DNA from: Streptomyces fructofermentans
GTDB taxonomy: Bacteria; Actinomycetota; Actinomycetes; Streptomycetales; Streptomycetaceae
Assembly (NCBI RefSeq): GCF_014651055.1
Contig: NZ_BMWD01000003.1
Coordinates: 225,575 to 289,574, forward strand
Reading direction: 5' to 3'
DNA length: 64,000 bases
Position 1 is the stretch's first letter, and the number at the start of each line of letters is the position of its first letter. The translations under genes were made by a program, and so were the position numbers. Shown one piece after another: positions 10,811 to 19,308 of this stretch. The notes beneath the pieces were generated by a model, which was not told the origin of the DNA, did no database searches, and saw only the letters and a list, made by a program, of their open reading frames with translations.

Positions 10811-12160
10811 CTACACCGCCCTCGCCAGCTCCCGCTCGCGCGGCACGAAGCTGACCCTCGGGTGTCCGCGGTGCCAGCCCACCGACAGCCGCAGGCCGCC
10901 GACGCGGGCCAGGGCCAGGCCGACCGTGATCGCGGCCGCCGCCGCGACCGCCCCGCCCATGGCGAAGCCGACCCGGGGGCCGTACGCGTCGGTGATCCAG
11001 CCGACGACCGGCGCGCCCAGCGGTGTTCCGCCCATGAAGACCATCATGAACAGGGCCATGACGCGGCCCCGCATGGCCGGGTCGGTGCCCATCTGCACGG
11101 CCGTGTTGGCGGTGACGTTGACGGTCAGGCCGAAGATCCCGATCGGGACCATGAGCAGGGCGAACATCCAGTACGAGGGCGCCAGGGCGGCCAGCACCTC
11201 CAGCACGCCGAAGGCCACGGCCGCCCCGATCAGGACCCGCAGTCTGGCCGTGCCGCGCCGGGCGGCGAGCAGTGCGCCCGCGACCGAGCCGACCGCCATC
11301 AGGGTGTTGAGGAGGCTGTACCCGCCGGCGCCCTCGTGGAAGACGTCGTCGGCGTAGGCCGAGAGCCACACCGGGAAGTTGAAGCCGAAGGTGCCGATGA
11401 AGCCGACCAGGACGATCGGCCAGATCAGCTCGGGGCGGCCGGCGACGTAGCGCAGTCCCTCGCGGAGCTGGCCCTTGCCGCGCGGGGTCCGCTCGACCTG
11501 GGTCAGCTCGCGTGAGCGCATCAGGAGCAGCCCGGCGACGGGCGCGACGAACGAGAGGCCGTTGAGCAGGAACGCCCAGCCGGTGCCAACTCCGGTGATG
11601 AGCAGGCCCGCGACGGCGGGGCCGACCAGACGCGCGGACTGGAAGTTGGCGGAGTTGAGGCTGACCGCGTTCTGCAGTTGGCCGGGGCCGACCATCTCGG
11701 CGACGAAGGACTGCCGGGCCGGGTTGTCCACCACGGTGGCGAGGCCGACGGCGAAGGCGGCGACGTAGACGTGCCAGACCTCGACGTGCCCGGAGAGGGT
11801 CAGGAAGGCGAGGGCGAGGCCGGTGACGCCCATGGCGGTCTGGGTGGTCAGCAGGGTGGGGCGCTTCGGCAGACGGTCCACGAGGACGCCGCCGTACAGG
11901 CCGAAGAGGAGCATCGGCAGGAACTGGAGCGCCGTGGTGAAGCCGACGGCCGCGGAGGACCCGGTGAGGCTGAGCACCAGCCAGTCCTGGGCGATGCGCT
12001 GCATCCAGGTGCCGGTGTTGGAGACGACCTGGCCGAGGAAGAACAGGCGGTAGTTCCTGATCCTCAGCGAGCTGAACATGGAGGAGCGGGGTTCGGTGGC
12101 GGACGGGGAGTCGTGGGTGGCTGGTGCGGGGGCGGAGTCTGCTCCGGATCCCGTACTCAA
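10811..12160 (-). CDS. MFS transporter (MFS_3, enterobactin-exporter-like)
   Basis: Drug-efflux-type MFS protein of 449 residues with a hydrophilic N-terminus (about 1-30) and 10-12 membrane segments. The signature near FSSLRIRNYRLFFLGQVVSNTGTW places it in the MFS_3 branch that includes EntS-like exporters. The start is TTG at 12160, supported by GGAGG 9 bases upstream; ATG codons downstream fall inside the conserved region. It lies 118 bases after the MarR gene on the same strand, a typical regulator-efflux operon. Confidence 0.9.
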   Translation of the reverse strand: MSTGSGADSAPAPATHDSPSATEPRSSMFSSLRIRNYRLFFLGQVVSNTGTWMQRIAQDWLVLSLTGSSAAVGFTTALQFLPMLLFGLYGGVLVDRLPKRPTLLTTQTAMGVTGLALAFLTLSGHVEVWHVYVAAFAVGLATVVDNPARQSFVAEMVGPGQLQNAVSLNSANFQSARLVGPAVAGLLITGVGTGWAFLLNGLSFVAPVAGLLLMRSRELTQVERTPRGKGQLREGLRYVAGRPELIWPIVLVGFIGTFGFNFPVWLSAYADDVFHEGAGGYSLLNTLMAVGSVAGALLAARRGTARLRVLIGAAVAFGVLEVLAALAPSYWMFALLMVPIGIFGLTVNVTANTAVQMGTDPAMRGRVMALFMMVFMGGTPLGAPVVGWITDAYGPRVGFAMGGAVAAAAAITVGLALARVGGLRLSVGWHRGHPRVSFVPRERELARAV

Positions 12161-12278
12161 AAGGGCTCGCCTCCTTCGGCGGACGGTGTTCGGGGTGTGG
12201 GTGCCGCTCCGGCGGGGCCGTGCTCGTGGGTGTTCGTGGGTGTTCGCGGTGTTCGTGGGGTGGCACGGTCGCCGGTGG

Positions 12279-12716
12279 TCACAGGTGCGCGAGCTTCTCC
12301 AGGACGGGGGCGGCCTCGCGCAGCTTCGCCCACTCGTCCTCGTCGAGACCGTCGACCATGGAGGCCAGCCACGCGTTCCGCCGGCGGCGGCTCTCGGCGA
12401 GCATGGCCTCGGCCTGCTCGGTCTGCGTGACGACCTTCTGGCGGCGGTCCTCGGGGTGGGGGTCCAGCCTGACCAGGCCCTTGGCCTCCAGGAGCGCCAC
12501 GATGCGGGTCATCGAGGGCGGCTGCACGTGCTCCTTGCGGGCGAGTTCGCCCGGGGTGGCCGTGCCGCAGCGGGCGAGGGTGCCGAGCACCGACATCTCG
12601 GTGGGGCTCAGCGACTCGTCGACCCGCTGGTGCTTGAGCCGGCGGGACAGGCGCATCACGGCGGACCGCAGGGAGTTCACGGCGGCGGCGTCGTCGCCAT
12701 GGGTGAGGTCAGGCAT
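12279..12716 (-). CDS. MarR-family transcriptional regulator
   Basis: Winged-helix repressor of 145 residues. The wHTH core lies at about 35-100 (LSPTEMSVLGTLAR, then VQPPSMTRIVALLEAKGLV and the wing DPEDRRQKVV), flanked by the dimerisation helices at both ends. It heads an operon with the MFS exporter. The promoter has TACTCT ending 7 bases before the ATG (leaderless) and is overlapped by an 18-bp palindrome, so it should repress itself and the exporter. The ligand is unknown. Confidence 0.93.
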   Translation of the reverse strand: MPDLTHGDDAAAVNSLRSAVMRLSRRLKHQRVDESLSPTEMSVLGTLARCGTATPGELARKEHVQPPSMTRIVALLEAKGLVRLDPHPEDRRQKVVTQTEQAEAMLAESRRRRNAWLASMVDGLDEDEWAKLREAAPVLEKLAHL

Positions 12717-12723
12717 GTTCTTT

Positions 12724-12741
12724 AGAGTAACTCATTACTCT
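12724..12741. promoter_or_regulatory. MarR operator overlapping a leaderless -10
   Basis: AGAGTAA-CTCA-TTACTCT is a perfect inverted repeat (7-bp arms). On the minus strand TACTCT (12729-12724) ends 7 bases before the marR-type start at 12716, so a bound repressor would cover the -10 element. Confidence 0.8.
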
Positions 12742-13075
12742 CCCTAAAGACCACTCGGGGGGCGCCGCCCGAGCGGCCCTCGAGGCGGCTTCCGGGCCAC
12801 CCCGAGCCGCCTTCGAGGACGCGGGACGGAACGGGCCGCGGAAGGGCACGGGCCGAGGGGCGTCCGGCGCGCTGACGTCCGGGGCTCGGGGCTGCGGGGC
12901 CGGCGGAGGCCGTCGGGGCCCGACGGGGACCGGCGGCCGGGTGGGGACCACCGGGAGCGGACGCGTGCCCGCGACTCCGGGCCGCGAATCCCCCACTCCC
13001 GCATTCATCACCCATATGAGTGAGACGGGCGCGGAAAGTGAACCGCGGCGCGGTCGGACGGCGACTCTCGTAAGC
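12742..13075. other. Non-coding stretch with two GC-rich inverted repeats
   Basis: No credible gene. A near-perfect 13-bp inverted repeat spans 12778-12818 and a second GC-rich dyad lies near 12753-12772. An open frame on the minus strand here is a Ser/Pro/Arg-rich shadow. Confidence 0.5.
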
Positions 13076-13258
13076 ATGGGGACCAGCGTGCTCAGCCTGC
13101 GGATAGACGGGGAGCTGCTAGACCGGCTCCGCGACCATGCGGCCAAAAGGGGAATGAGCGTCCAGGACTATGTCGTCCGGACGCTCATTCGGGATGACTT
13201 CGACGAGCGGTTCCAGACCGCGGTCGACGAGACGGAGAAGTTCTACGGCGTGACGTGA
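13076..13258 (+). CDS. Ribbon-helix-helix (CopG/MetJ-type) small DNA-binding protein
   Basis: 60-residue protein beginning MGTSVLSLRIDGELL, where a beta-strand (VLSLRID) is followed by helix 1 (ELLDRLRDHAAKRG) and helix 2 (SVQDYVVRTLIRDDF). That is the ribbon-helix-helix fold of CopG and many antitoxins. The acidic C-terminus (residues 40-60) could bind a partner, but no toxin-like gene follows: the next gene is convergent. ATG 13016 is an alternative start. No good ribosome binding site is visible. Confidence 0.72.
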   Translation: MGTSVLSLRIDGELLDRLRDHAAKRGMSVQDYVVRTLIRDDFDERFQTAVDETEKFYGVT

Positions 13259-13271
13259 GCCGTCGGCCGCG

Positions 13272-14723
13272 TCACGTCAGACCCAGCGCCGGCATCAGGT
13301 AGTAGAAGCCGAACACCGCCGCCACGACGTACATCGCGACCGGCACCTCACGCCCGCGGCCGACCGCGAGGCGCAGCACGACGAACGTGATGAAGCCCAT
13401 GCCGATGCCGTTGGTGATCGAGTACGTGAACGGCATCATCGTCATGGTCACGAACGCCGGGATGGCGATCGTGTAGTCGCTCCAGTCGATCTGGCGGATC
13501 GAGCCGGACATGATCAGGAAGCCGACCGCGAGCAGGGCGGGCGTGGCGGCCTGCGACGGGACCATCGTGGCGACGGGCGTCAGGAACAGGGCGACGCCGA
13601 AGAGCCCGCCGGTGACGACGTTCGCGAAGCCGGTGCGCGCCCCCTCGCCGACCCCGGCCGTGGACTCCACGAAGCAGGTGGTGGCCGAGGACGAGGTCGC
13701 GCCGCCCGCCGCGACGGCGATGCCGTCGACGAAGAGCACCTTGTTGATGCCGGGCATGTTGCCCGCGGCGTCCGTCAGCCTGGCCTCGTCGCCGATGCCC
13801 ATGATCGTGCCCATCGCGTCGAAGAAGCACGACAGCAGCACGGTGAAGACGAAGAGCACGCCGGTCAGCACGCCGACCTTGCCGAAGCCGCCGAAGAGGC
13901 TGACCTCGCCGACGAGCCCGAAGTCGGGGCTGGCCACCGGGTTGCCGGGCCACTTCGGGGTGGTCAGGCCCCAGGAGGGCACCGTGGCGACCGCGTTGAT
14001 GACGACGGCCAGGACCGTCATGGCGACGATCGAGATGAGGATGGCGCCGGGCACCTTGCGCACGATCAGCGCGAGCGTGAGGAGCGTGCCGAGCACGAAG
14101 ACCAGGACGGGCCACCCGGTGAGGTGCCCGCCCGTGCCGAGCTGGAGCGGCACGGTCGTCTGGGCGACGTCGGGGATGCGCGAGACGAAGCCCGAGTCCA
14201 CGAGGCCGATCAGCATGATGAACAGGCCGATGCCGATCGCGATGCCCTTGCGCAGGCCGAGCGGGACGGCGTTCATCACGCGCTCGCGCAGTCCGGTGGC
14301 CACCAGGAGCATCACCACGAAGCCGGCGAGCACCACCATGCCCATGGCGTCGGGCCAGGACATCCGCGGGGCGAGCTGGAGGGCGACGACGGTGTTCACG
14401 CCGAGACCGGCGGCGAGCGCGATCGGCACATTGCCGATGACGCCCATCAGGAGCGTGGTGAACGCGGCGGTCAGCGCGGTCGCGGTGACCAGCTGCCCGT
14501 TGTCGAGCTGGTGCCCGTACATGTCCTTCGCGCTGCCCAGGATGATCGGGTTCAGCACGATGATGTAGGCCATCGCGAAGAAGGTGGCGAAACCACCGCG
14601 GATCTCGCGCGGCAGGGTGCTGCCGCGCTCGGAGATCTTGAAGTGGCGGTCGAGGACGCCGTGGACGGACCGGGGGTCCGGCTGCTCCGGCGAGGAGGCC
14701 TTGGCGGGGGCCGAGGTGGGCAT
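13272..14723 (-). CDS. NCS2 purine permease (AzgA/PbuG-like)
   Basis: Inner-membrane nucleobase:proton symporter of 483 residues with 12-14 membrane segments. Family landmarks include ILNP-type FFAMAYIIVLNPIIL near 48-62, GLGVNTVV, and the region DAMGTIMGIGDEA and ATSSSATTCFVES, close to the substrate-binding motif of the AzgA/GhxP hypoxanthine-guanine-adenine group. It starts with a hydrophilic tail of about 35 residues. GAGG lies about 7 bases before the ATG. Two similar dyads upstream probably form its operator. Confidence 0.93.
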   Translation of the reverse strand: MPTSAPAKASSPEQPDPRSVHGVLDRHFKISERGSTLPREIRGGFATFFAMAYIIVLNPIILGSAKDMYGHQLDNGQLVTATALTAAFTTLLMGVIGNVPIALAAGLGVNTVVALQLAPRMSWPDAMGMVVLAGFVVMLLVATGLRERVMNAVPLGLRKGIAIGIGLFIMLIGLVDSGFVSRIPDVAQTTVPLQLGTGGHLTGWPVLVFVLGTLLTLALIVRKVPGAILISIVAMTVLAVVINAVATVPSWGLTTPKWPGNPVASPDFGLVGEVSLFGGFGKVGVLTGVLFVFTVLLSCFFDAMGTIMGIGDEARLTDAAGNMPGINKVLFVDGIAVAAGGATSSSATTCFVESTAGVGEGARTGFANVVTGGLFGVALFLTPVATMVPSQAATPALLAVGFLIMSGSIRQIDWSDYTIAIPAFVTMTMMPFTYSITNGIGMGFITFVVLRLAVGRGREVPVAMYVVAAVFGFYYLMPALGLT

Positions 14724-14816
14724 GCGGGGACCTCAAACGTGCGAGGGAAGCGGGGGAAGTGATCGAGCCTCGCCACCGTCCGGCCACCTGAGGACTCCCC
14801 GAGGGGTTCCTTTGGT

Positions 14817-14864
14817 GTTTCATACGAACAGAAGTGGCCAGAACCGGGCAGTTTCAGTATGAAC
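14817..14864. promoter_or_regulatory. Paired dyad elements upstream of the purine permease
   Basis: GTTTCATACGAAC (14817-14829) and GTTTCAGTATGAAC (14851-14864) are two related imperfect palindromes of the form GTT-TC...GA-AC, about 34 bases apart in an AT-richer patch. They sit about 100 bases upstream of the permease and between divergent genes, as expected for a purine-responsive operator or its promoter. Confidence 0.6.
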
Positions 14865-14952
14865 ATATGAGGTCCAAATCGCTATCTCCGCGCGTAGACC
14901 GTTGGGGCGCCCGGCTCCCCAGCCGGCCCGAGAGCCGGCGTCCGCGGCCTCG

Positions 14953-14958
14953 TAAGCT
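14953..14958 (+). promoter_or_regulatory. Leaderless -10 (TAAGCT) of the DUF2530 gene
   Basis: TAAGCT ends 6 bases before ATG 14965 and no Shine-Dalgarno is present; this also argues for 14965 over ATG 14959 as start. Confidence 0.55.
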
Positions 14959-14964
14959 GTGCAC

Positions 14965-15255
14965 ATGGCGAAGTGGACCCCCAAGCACGAGGCACCCGAA
15001 CCCCTGGAGGGTCCCGTGGTCGCCACCATCACCGGCGGCACGATCCTCTGGTTCGTCCTCTTCCTGGCGCAGCTGCCCTTCTACGGCTGGTTCGACGACC
15101 ACGGCCACCTGTGGTGGCTGTGGACCTGTCTGGCCGGCGCGGGCCTCGGCCTGATCGGCATCTGGTACGTCCGCGGCCGGGACGCGGCGATCGCACGCGA
15201 CAGGGCCGCCGCGGCGGCCTCCGCCTCCGGCACCGCCGGCCCCGCGGCGCAGTAG
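14965..15255 (+). CDS. DUF2530 family membrane protein
   Basis: 96-residue protein. A hydrophilic N-terminus (MAKWTPKHEAPEPLEGP) precedes two membrane helices (about 20-42 and 48-68) separated by FYGWFDDHGHLWW, and an Ala-rich basic tail. This matches the actinobacterial DUF2530 family of unknown function, often found near the NCS2 permease as here. The first ATG (14959) is an alternative start two codons earlier. Confidence 0.82.
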   Translation: MAKWTPKHEAPEPLEGPVVATITGGTILWFVLFLAQLPFYGWFDDHGHLWWLWTCLAGAGLGLIGIWYVRGRDAAIARDRAAAAASASGTAGPAAQ

Positions 15256-15352
15256 GGGTTCCGCGGGCGCGTCTCCACCCACGGCAGGAGCCCGGGTCCT
15301 CCGCTGGTCGGATGTTTGCCGCACTCGGCGGGTGAAGGCCCGAATCCACCCG

Positions 15353-15358
15353 TAACGT
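15353..15358 (+). promoter_or_regulatory. Leaderless -10 (TAACGT) of the P-type ATPase gene
   Basis: TAACGT ends 7 bases before ATG 15366; there is no ribosome binding site. Confidence 0.55.
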
Positions 15359-15365
15359 CGGATGC

Positions 15366-17774
15366 ATGACGCACATCGACGCGGGTGCCGAACTCGACCC
15401 TGTGCATCCCGTCCCGGTACCGGGAGGCCCCCCGCGGGCGAGGGGTCTCACCGCGGCCGAGGTGTCGGTGCGCGTCGCGCGGGGCGAGGTCAACGACATC
15501 CCGGTCCGCAGCAGCCGCTCCATGACGGACATCGTCCGCGCGAACGTCTTCACCCGGTTCAACGCGATCATCGGCGTGCTCTGGCTGATCATGATGTTCG
15601 TCGCGCCGTTCCAGGACAGCCTGTTCGGCTACGTGATCATCGCGAACACCGGGATCGGCATCGTCCAGGAACTGCGCGCGAAGAAGACCCTGGACTCGCT
15701 GGCCGTGATCGGCGAGGTCCGGCCGACCGTGCGCAGGGACGGGACGGCGACCGAGGTCGGCACCTCCGCGATCGTGCTGGGGGACCTGATCGAGATCGGG
15801 CCCGGTGACAAGGTCGTCGTGGACGGCGAGTGCGCCGAGGCCGACGGCCTGGAGATCGACGAGTCGCTGCTCACCGGCGAGGCGGACCCGGTCGTCAAAC
15901 AGCCCGGGGACCCGGTCATGTCGGGCAGCTTCGTGGTGGCGGGCGGCGGCGCCTTCACCGCGACGAAGGTGGGCCGCGAGGCGTACGCCGCCCAGCTCGC
16001 CGAGGAGGCGAGCCGTTTCACCCTGGTCCACTCCGAGCTGCGCACGGGCATCTCCACGATCCTCAAGTACGTGACCTGGATGCTGATCCCGGCCGCCGTG
16101 GGACTGGCCGTCACCCAGCTCGTCAGCAAGGACAACGACTTCAAGGACTCGATCGCGCGGGCCGTCGGCGGCATCGTGCCCATGGTCCCCGAGGGCCTGG
16201 TCCTGCTGACCTCCGTCGCCTTCGCGATCGGTGTCGTCCGCCTTGGCCGGAAACAGTGCCTCGTCCAGGAGCTGCCGGCGATCGAGGGCCTGGCCCGGGT
16301 CGACACGGTCTGCCTCGACAAGACGGGCACCCTCACCGAGGGCGGCATGGACGTCACCGGGCTGCGCCCGCTGGAGGGCGCGGACGAGGCGTACCTGCGC
16401 CGGGTCCTGGGCGCTCTCGGCTCCTCGGACCCCCGCCCCAACGCCTCGCTCGAGGCGATCATCGGCAGCTACCCGGCCCCCGGGGACTGGCGCACCACCG
16501 GGGCGCTGCCCTTCTCCTCCGCGCGCAAGTACAGCGGGGCCTCCTTCGAGGAGGGCGACGGCACGTCGAGTACCTGGCTGCTGGGCGCCCCGGACGTGCT
16601 GCTGCCCGAGGGGGACCCCGCGCTCGCCGGGACCGAGCAGCTGAACGAGCAGGGGCTGCGCGTGCTGCTGCTGGCCCGGGCGGCCCGGGACCTCGACGAC
16701 CCACGGGTGCACGAGGGCGCCGGGCCCGTCGCGCTCGTCGTCCTCGAACAGCGGCTGCGCCCGGACGCCGCGGACACCCTGCGCTACTTCGCCGAGCAGG
16801 ACGTGCGGGCCAAGGTGATCTCCGGCGACAACGCCGTGTCGGTCGGCGCGGTCGCCGCCAAGCTCGGCCTGCCCGGTGCGGGCGCGACCGTCGACGCGCG
16901 CCGGCTGCCGGCCGAGCGGGAGGAGATGGCGAAGGCGCTCGACGAGGGCACGGTCTTCGGCCGGGTCACCCCGCAGCAGAAGCGCGACATGGTGGGCGCC
17001 CTCCAGTCGCGCGGCCACACCGTGGCCATGACCGGCGACGGCGTGAACGACGTGCTCGCCCTCAAGGACGCCGACATCGGTGTGGCGATGGGTTCGGGCT
17101 CGGAGGCGACCCGGGCGGTGGCGCAGATCGTGCTGCTGAACAACAGCTTCGCGACGCTGCCCTCGGTGGTCGCCGAGGGCCGCCGGGTCATCGGCAACAT
17201 CACGCGGGTCGCGACGCTGTTCCTGGTCAAGACGGTGTACTCGGTGCTGCTGGCGGTGCTCGTCGTGTGCTGGCAGGTGGAGTACCCGTTCCTGCCGCGG
17301 CACCTGACCCTGCTGTCGACCCTGACGATCGGCGTCCCGGCGTTCTTCCTCGCCCTCGCGCCCAACAGGGAGCGGGCCAGACCGCACTTCGTGCGCCGGG
17401 TCATGCGGTACTCGATCCCCGGCGGGGTCGTGGCGGCGGTGGCCACCTTCGTCACCTACCTGGTCGCCCGTCACCACTACACGGGAGAGGGGTCGCTGGA
17501 GGCGGAGACGAGTGCCGCGACGCTGACGCTCTTCCTGGTCTCCATGTGGGTGCTGGCCATCGTCGCCCGCCCCTACACGTGGTGGCGGATCTGCCTCGTC
17601 GCGGCGATGGGGCTCGGGTTCCTGATCGTGCTCGTGGTGCCGTGGCTCCAGGACTTCTTCGCGCTGAGGCTGGTGGGGACGACCATGCCGTGGACCGCGG
17701 TGGGGATCGCCGCGGTGGGGGCGGTGACGCTGGAGTTCGTGTGGCGGTGGGTGGACCGGCACATCCGGGAGTGA
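15366..17774 (+). CDS. P-type cation ATPase (CtpE-like)
   Basis: Integral-membrane ATP-driven cation pump of 802 residues. The actuator motif is LTGEAD (about 169-174), the transmembrane M4 motif is VPEGL (274-278), the phosphorylated aspartate is Asp318 in DKTGTLTEGG, and the hinge motif TGDGVND lies near 560. About ten membrane segments are visible, six of them after the hinge. It lacks the N-terminal heavy-metal CxxC domain and the CPx motif of P1B pumps. PEGL and the overall pattern are those of the mycobacterial CtpE group, reported as a Ca2+ importer; that specificity is inferred. The gene stands alone and is probably leaderless. Confidence 0.92.
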   Translation: MTHIDAGAELDPVHPVPVPGGPPRARGLTAAEVSVRVARGEVNDIPVRSSRSMTDIVRANVFTRFNAIIGVLWLIMMFVAPFQDSLFGYVIIANTGIGIVQELRAKKTLDSLAVIGEVRPTVRRDGTATEVGTSAIVLGDLIEIGPGDKVVVDGECAEADGLEIDESLLTGEADPVVKQPGDPVMSGSFVVAGGGAFTATKVGREAYAAQLAEEASRFTLVHSELRTGISTILKYVTWMLIPAAVGLAVTQLVSKDNDFKDSIARAVGGIVPMVPEGLVLLTSVAFAIGVVRLGRKQCLVQELPAIEGLARVDTVCLDKTGTLTEGGMDVTGLRPLEGADEAYLRRVLGALGSSDPRPNASLEAIIGSYPAPGDWRTTGALPFSSARKYSGASFEEGDGTSSTWLLGAPDVLLPEGDPALAGTEQLNEQGLRVLLLARAARDLDDPRVHEGAGPVALVVLEQRLRPDAADTLRYFAEQDVRAKVISGDNAVSVGAVAAKLGLPGAGATVDARRLPAEREEMAKALDEGTVFGRVTPQQKRDMVGALQSRGHTVAMTGDGVNDVLALKDADIGVAMGSGSEATRAVAQIVLLNNSFATLPSVVAEGRRVIGNITRVATLFLVKTVYSVLLAVLVVCWQVEYPFLPRHLTLLSTLTIGVPAFFLALAPNRERARPHFVRRVMRYSIPGGVVAAVATFVTYLVARHHYTGEGSLEAETSAATLTLFLVSMWVLAIVARPYTWWRICLVAAMGLGFLIVLVVPWLQDFFALRLVGTTMPWTAVGIAAVGAVTLEFVWRWVDRHIRE

Positions 17775-17845
17775 GCGCTCCGCCGGGTTGGGCGGGGGCC
17801 TCCGGGTGCGGGTGCGGGTGGGGGTGCGGGTGCGCCGGGGCTTGG

Positions 17846-18136
17846 CACGCCGTTCCCCGCGCCCCCCCTCGGGGTGAGCGCGTGCCCGGCGCGGGCCCCC
17901 GCTCTCGGCTACTCGCGCCCCTCTCGGGGTGGCGCGTCCCCGACGGGGGGCCGTCGCTTCTGGCTACTCGCGCAGTTCCCCGCGCCCCCCTTGGGGTCGG
18001 CGCGTGCCCGGCGGGGGCCGTCGCTTCTGGTTACTCGCGCCGTTCCCCGCGCCCCCCTTGGGGTCGGCGCGTGCCCGGCGGGGCCCGCTCTCGGTTGCTC
18101 GCGCCCTCTCGGGGTGGGCGCGTGCCCGGCTTCGGG
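17846..18136. repeat. Tandem array of degenerate 55-67 bp GC-rich units
   Basis: Five head-to-tail units, starting about 17846, 17912, 17967, 18034 and 18098. Units 3 (67 bases) and 4 (64 bases) are almost identical; units 2 and 5 lack the TTCCCCGCGCCCC core. Each carries CTCGCGC...GTTCCCCGCGCCCC...GGCGCGTGCCCGGCG. The core resembles the GCAGTTCCCCGCGCCCC element scattered through Streptomyces intergenic regions, there usually part of a terminator hairpin. It fills the gap between two convergent genes and has no coding capacity. Confidence 0.85.
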
Positions 18137-18147
18137 TGGAAGGGCGG

Positions 18148-18180
18148 CGGCCCCGCGCTCCTGGGTGGGGTGCGGGGCCG
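18148..18180 (-). terminator. Terminator of the secreted-protein gene
   Basis: 9-bp stem (18148-18156 with 18172-18180) about 20 bases past the stop codon of the minus-strand gene at 18202. Confidence 0.55.
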
Positions 18181-18201
18181 TCGGACTGGTTGGTGCCGGT
18201 A

Positions 18202-19077
18202 CTACTGCACGTCGACGAAGTCGCCCGCGGCGCTGACCGCCGGCGTGGTCGAGGTGCCCGCGAAGCTGTAGCGGAAGTAGCCGTCGGCGGCGGCCTTGAC
18301 CGTGGTCTTCAGGGCACCCGTGGAGCTGGAGGTGACCGTCTTGACGGTCACGTAGCTGGTCGTGCCCTTCTTCTTGAACTGGAGCTTCACCGGCTGGACG
18401 GTGTAGCCCGCGTACTTGTGCGTCTCCCAGTTGGCGCGGGTCAGGGCACCGGTGACCGTGATGGTCTTGCCCTTCTTGACCGGCTCCGGGGAGGCGTTCA
18501 CGGTCAGCTTCGAGTAGCGCTGGACCGAGACCTTGCCGAAGCCGCCCTGGTCGCCGAGGAGCGAGCCGTCGTTGGCGTCGACGGCCAGCGCGCCCACGGT
18601 CCAGGAACCGGCGTCCGAGTTCAGCAGCTCGTCGTCACCGGGGAAGATGTCGACGTCGCCCGCGCAGCTCGCGGTGGTCGCCGAGGTGGGGGTGCAGTCG
18701 GCCTGCTCGACGCCCAGGAGCCAGTTGTCCGGTTCGTCGAAGGAGCCCTTGTAGATGTAGGCGCCGGTGAGGAAGTCGTCGAGCGCGACGTCGGCGCTGT
18801 GCGTCACGGTGAACGTCGACGGGACGGCGACGTGCTTCGTGATGCCGACAGGGATGGCCTTGCCGTTGTTCACCTTGACGTCGGAGAAGGTGATCTCCGC
18901 CGCGGCGGCGGCACGGACCGCGGCCTTGGCGGAACCCGCCTTGGACACGGCCGCGGCGCGCAGCTTGCCGGCGTCCGCCCAGGAGACGGCGGAGTTGTCG
19001 GCCTGCGCTGCCGGAACAGCGAGGGCGGAAAGGGCCAGGGCGCCGGTGACGGCGGCCACGGTGGCACGTATGCGCAT
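18202..19077 (-). CDS. Secreted protein of unknown function
   Basis: 291 residues with a clear Sec signal peptide (MRIRATVAAVTG...; cleavage after AQA, about residue 26). The mature part is all-beta in appearance: an N-terminal half containing SFDEPDNWLLG and two Cys (DCTPTS, ASCAGD) that could form a disulphide, and a C-terminal half (about 185-290) with Ig-like features (SPEPVKKGKTITVTGALTRA, KLQFKKKGTTSYVTVKT) seen in actinobacterial surface proteins. The start at 19077 is chosen for the signal peptide and the AGGGGAA site 5-10 bases upstream. No enzymatic motif is seen. Confidence 0.8.
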   Translation of the reverse strand: MRIRATVAAVTGALALSALAVPAAQADNSAVSWADAGKLRAAAVSKAGSAKAAVRAAAAAEITFSDVKVNNGKAIPVGITKHVAVPSTFTVTHSADVALDDFLTGAYIYKGSFDEPDNWLLGVEQADCTPTSATTASCAGDVDIFPGDDELLNSDAGSWTVGALAVDANDGSLLGDQGGFGKVSVQRYSKLTVNASPEPVKKGKTITVTGALTRANWETHKYAGYTVQPVKLQFKKKGTTSYVTVKTVTSSSTGALKTTVKAAADGYFRYSFAGTSTTPAVSAAGDFVDVQ

Positions 19078-19188
19078 GCGTTCCCCTGTGTGGAGAGGGA
19101 CCGCGACGGTGGTCGTCTTCACGTCGCGGCCCGAGTGATGGGGAGCCTGTTGACTCAAGTGATCAGATCTACAGGAGAGGCCAATGGT

Positions 19189-19216
19189 TGTACGCCGAGT
19201 GAAGATTTTGCGTACA
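19189..19216. promoter_or_regulatory. Dyad TGTACGC-N14-GCGTACA upstream of the secreted protein
   Basis: A perfect 7-bp inverted repeat separated by 14 AT-rich bases, about 110 bases upstream of the start at 19077, in the only AT-rich patch of this intergenic region. Probable operator or promoter; regulator unknown. Confidence 0.45.
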
Positions 19217-19308
19217 CGTGACCAAGGTCGTCACCGACCGGGCCCCGGGCGCCGTTCCAGGCACCCGGCGGACCCCCGCGAACACCTGGCCGGCGCCCCG
19301 CCGACCCC

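Noticed and set aside
14724..14964. Purine riboswitch in front of the NCS2 permease
   Set aside because: The conserved core and the stem arrangement of the purine aptamer are absent; paired dyads point to a protein operator.
15081..17762. Minus-strand open frame of 893 codons opposite the P-type ATPase
   Set aside because: His/Arg/Asp-rich antisense shadow; the plus-strand frame has all P-type ATPase motifs.
17846..18136. Possible CRISPR array
   Set aside because: Units are 55-67 bases with degenerate full-length similarity, without short identical repeats separated by unique spacers, and no cas gene is in the window.
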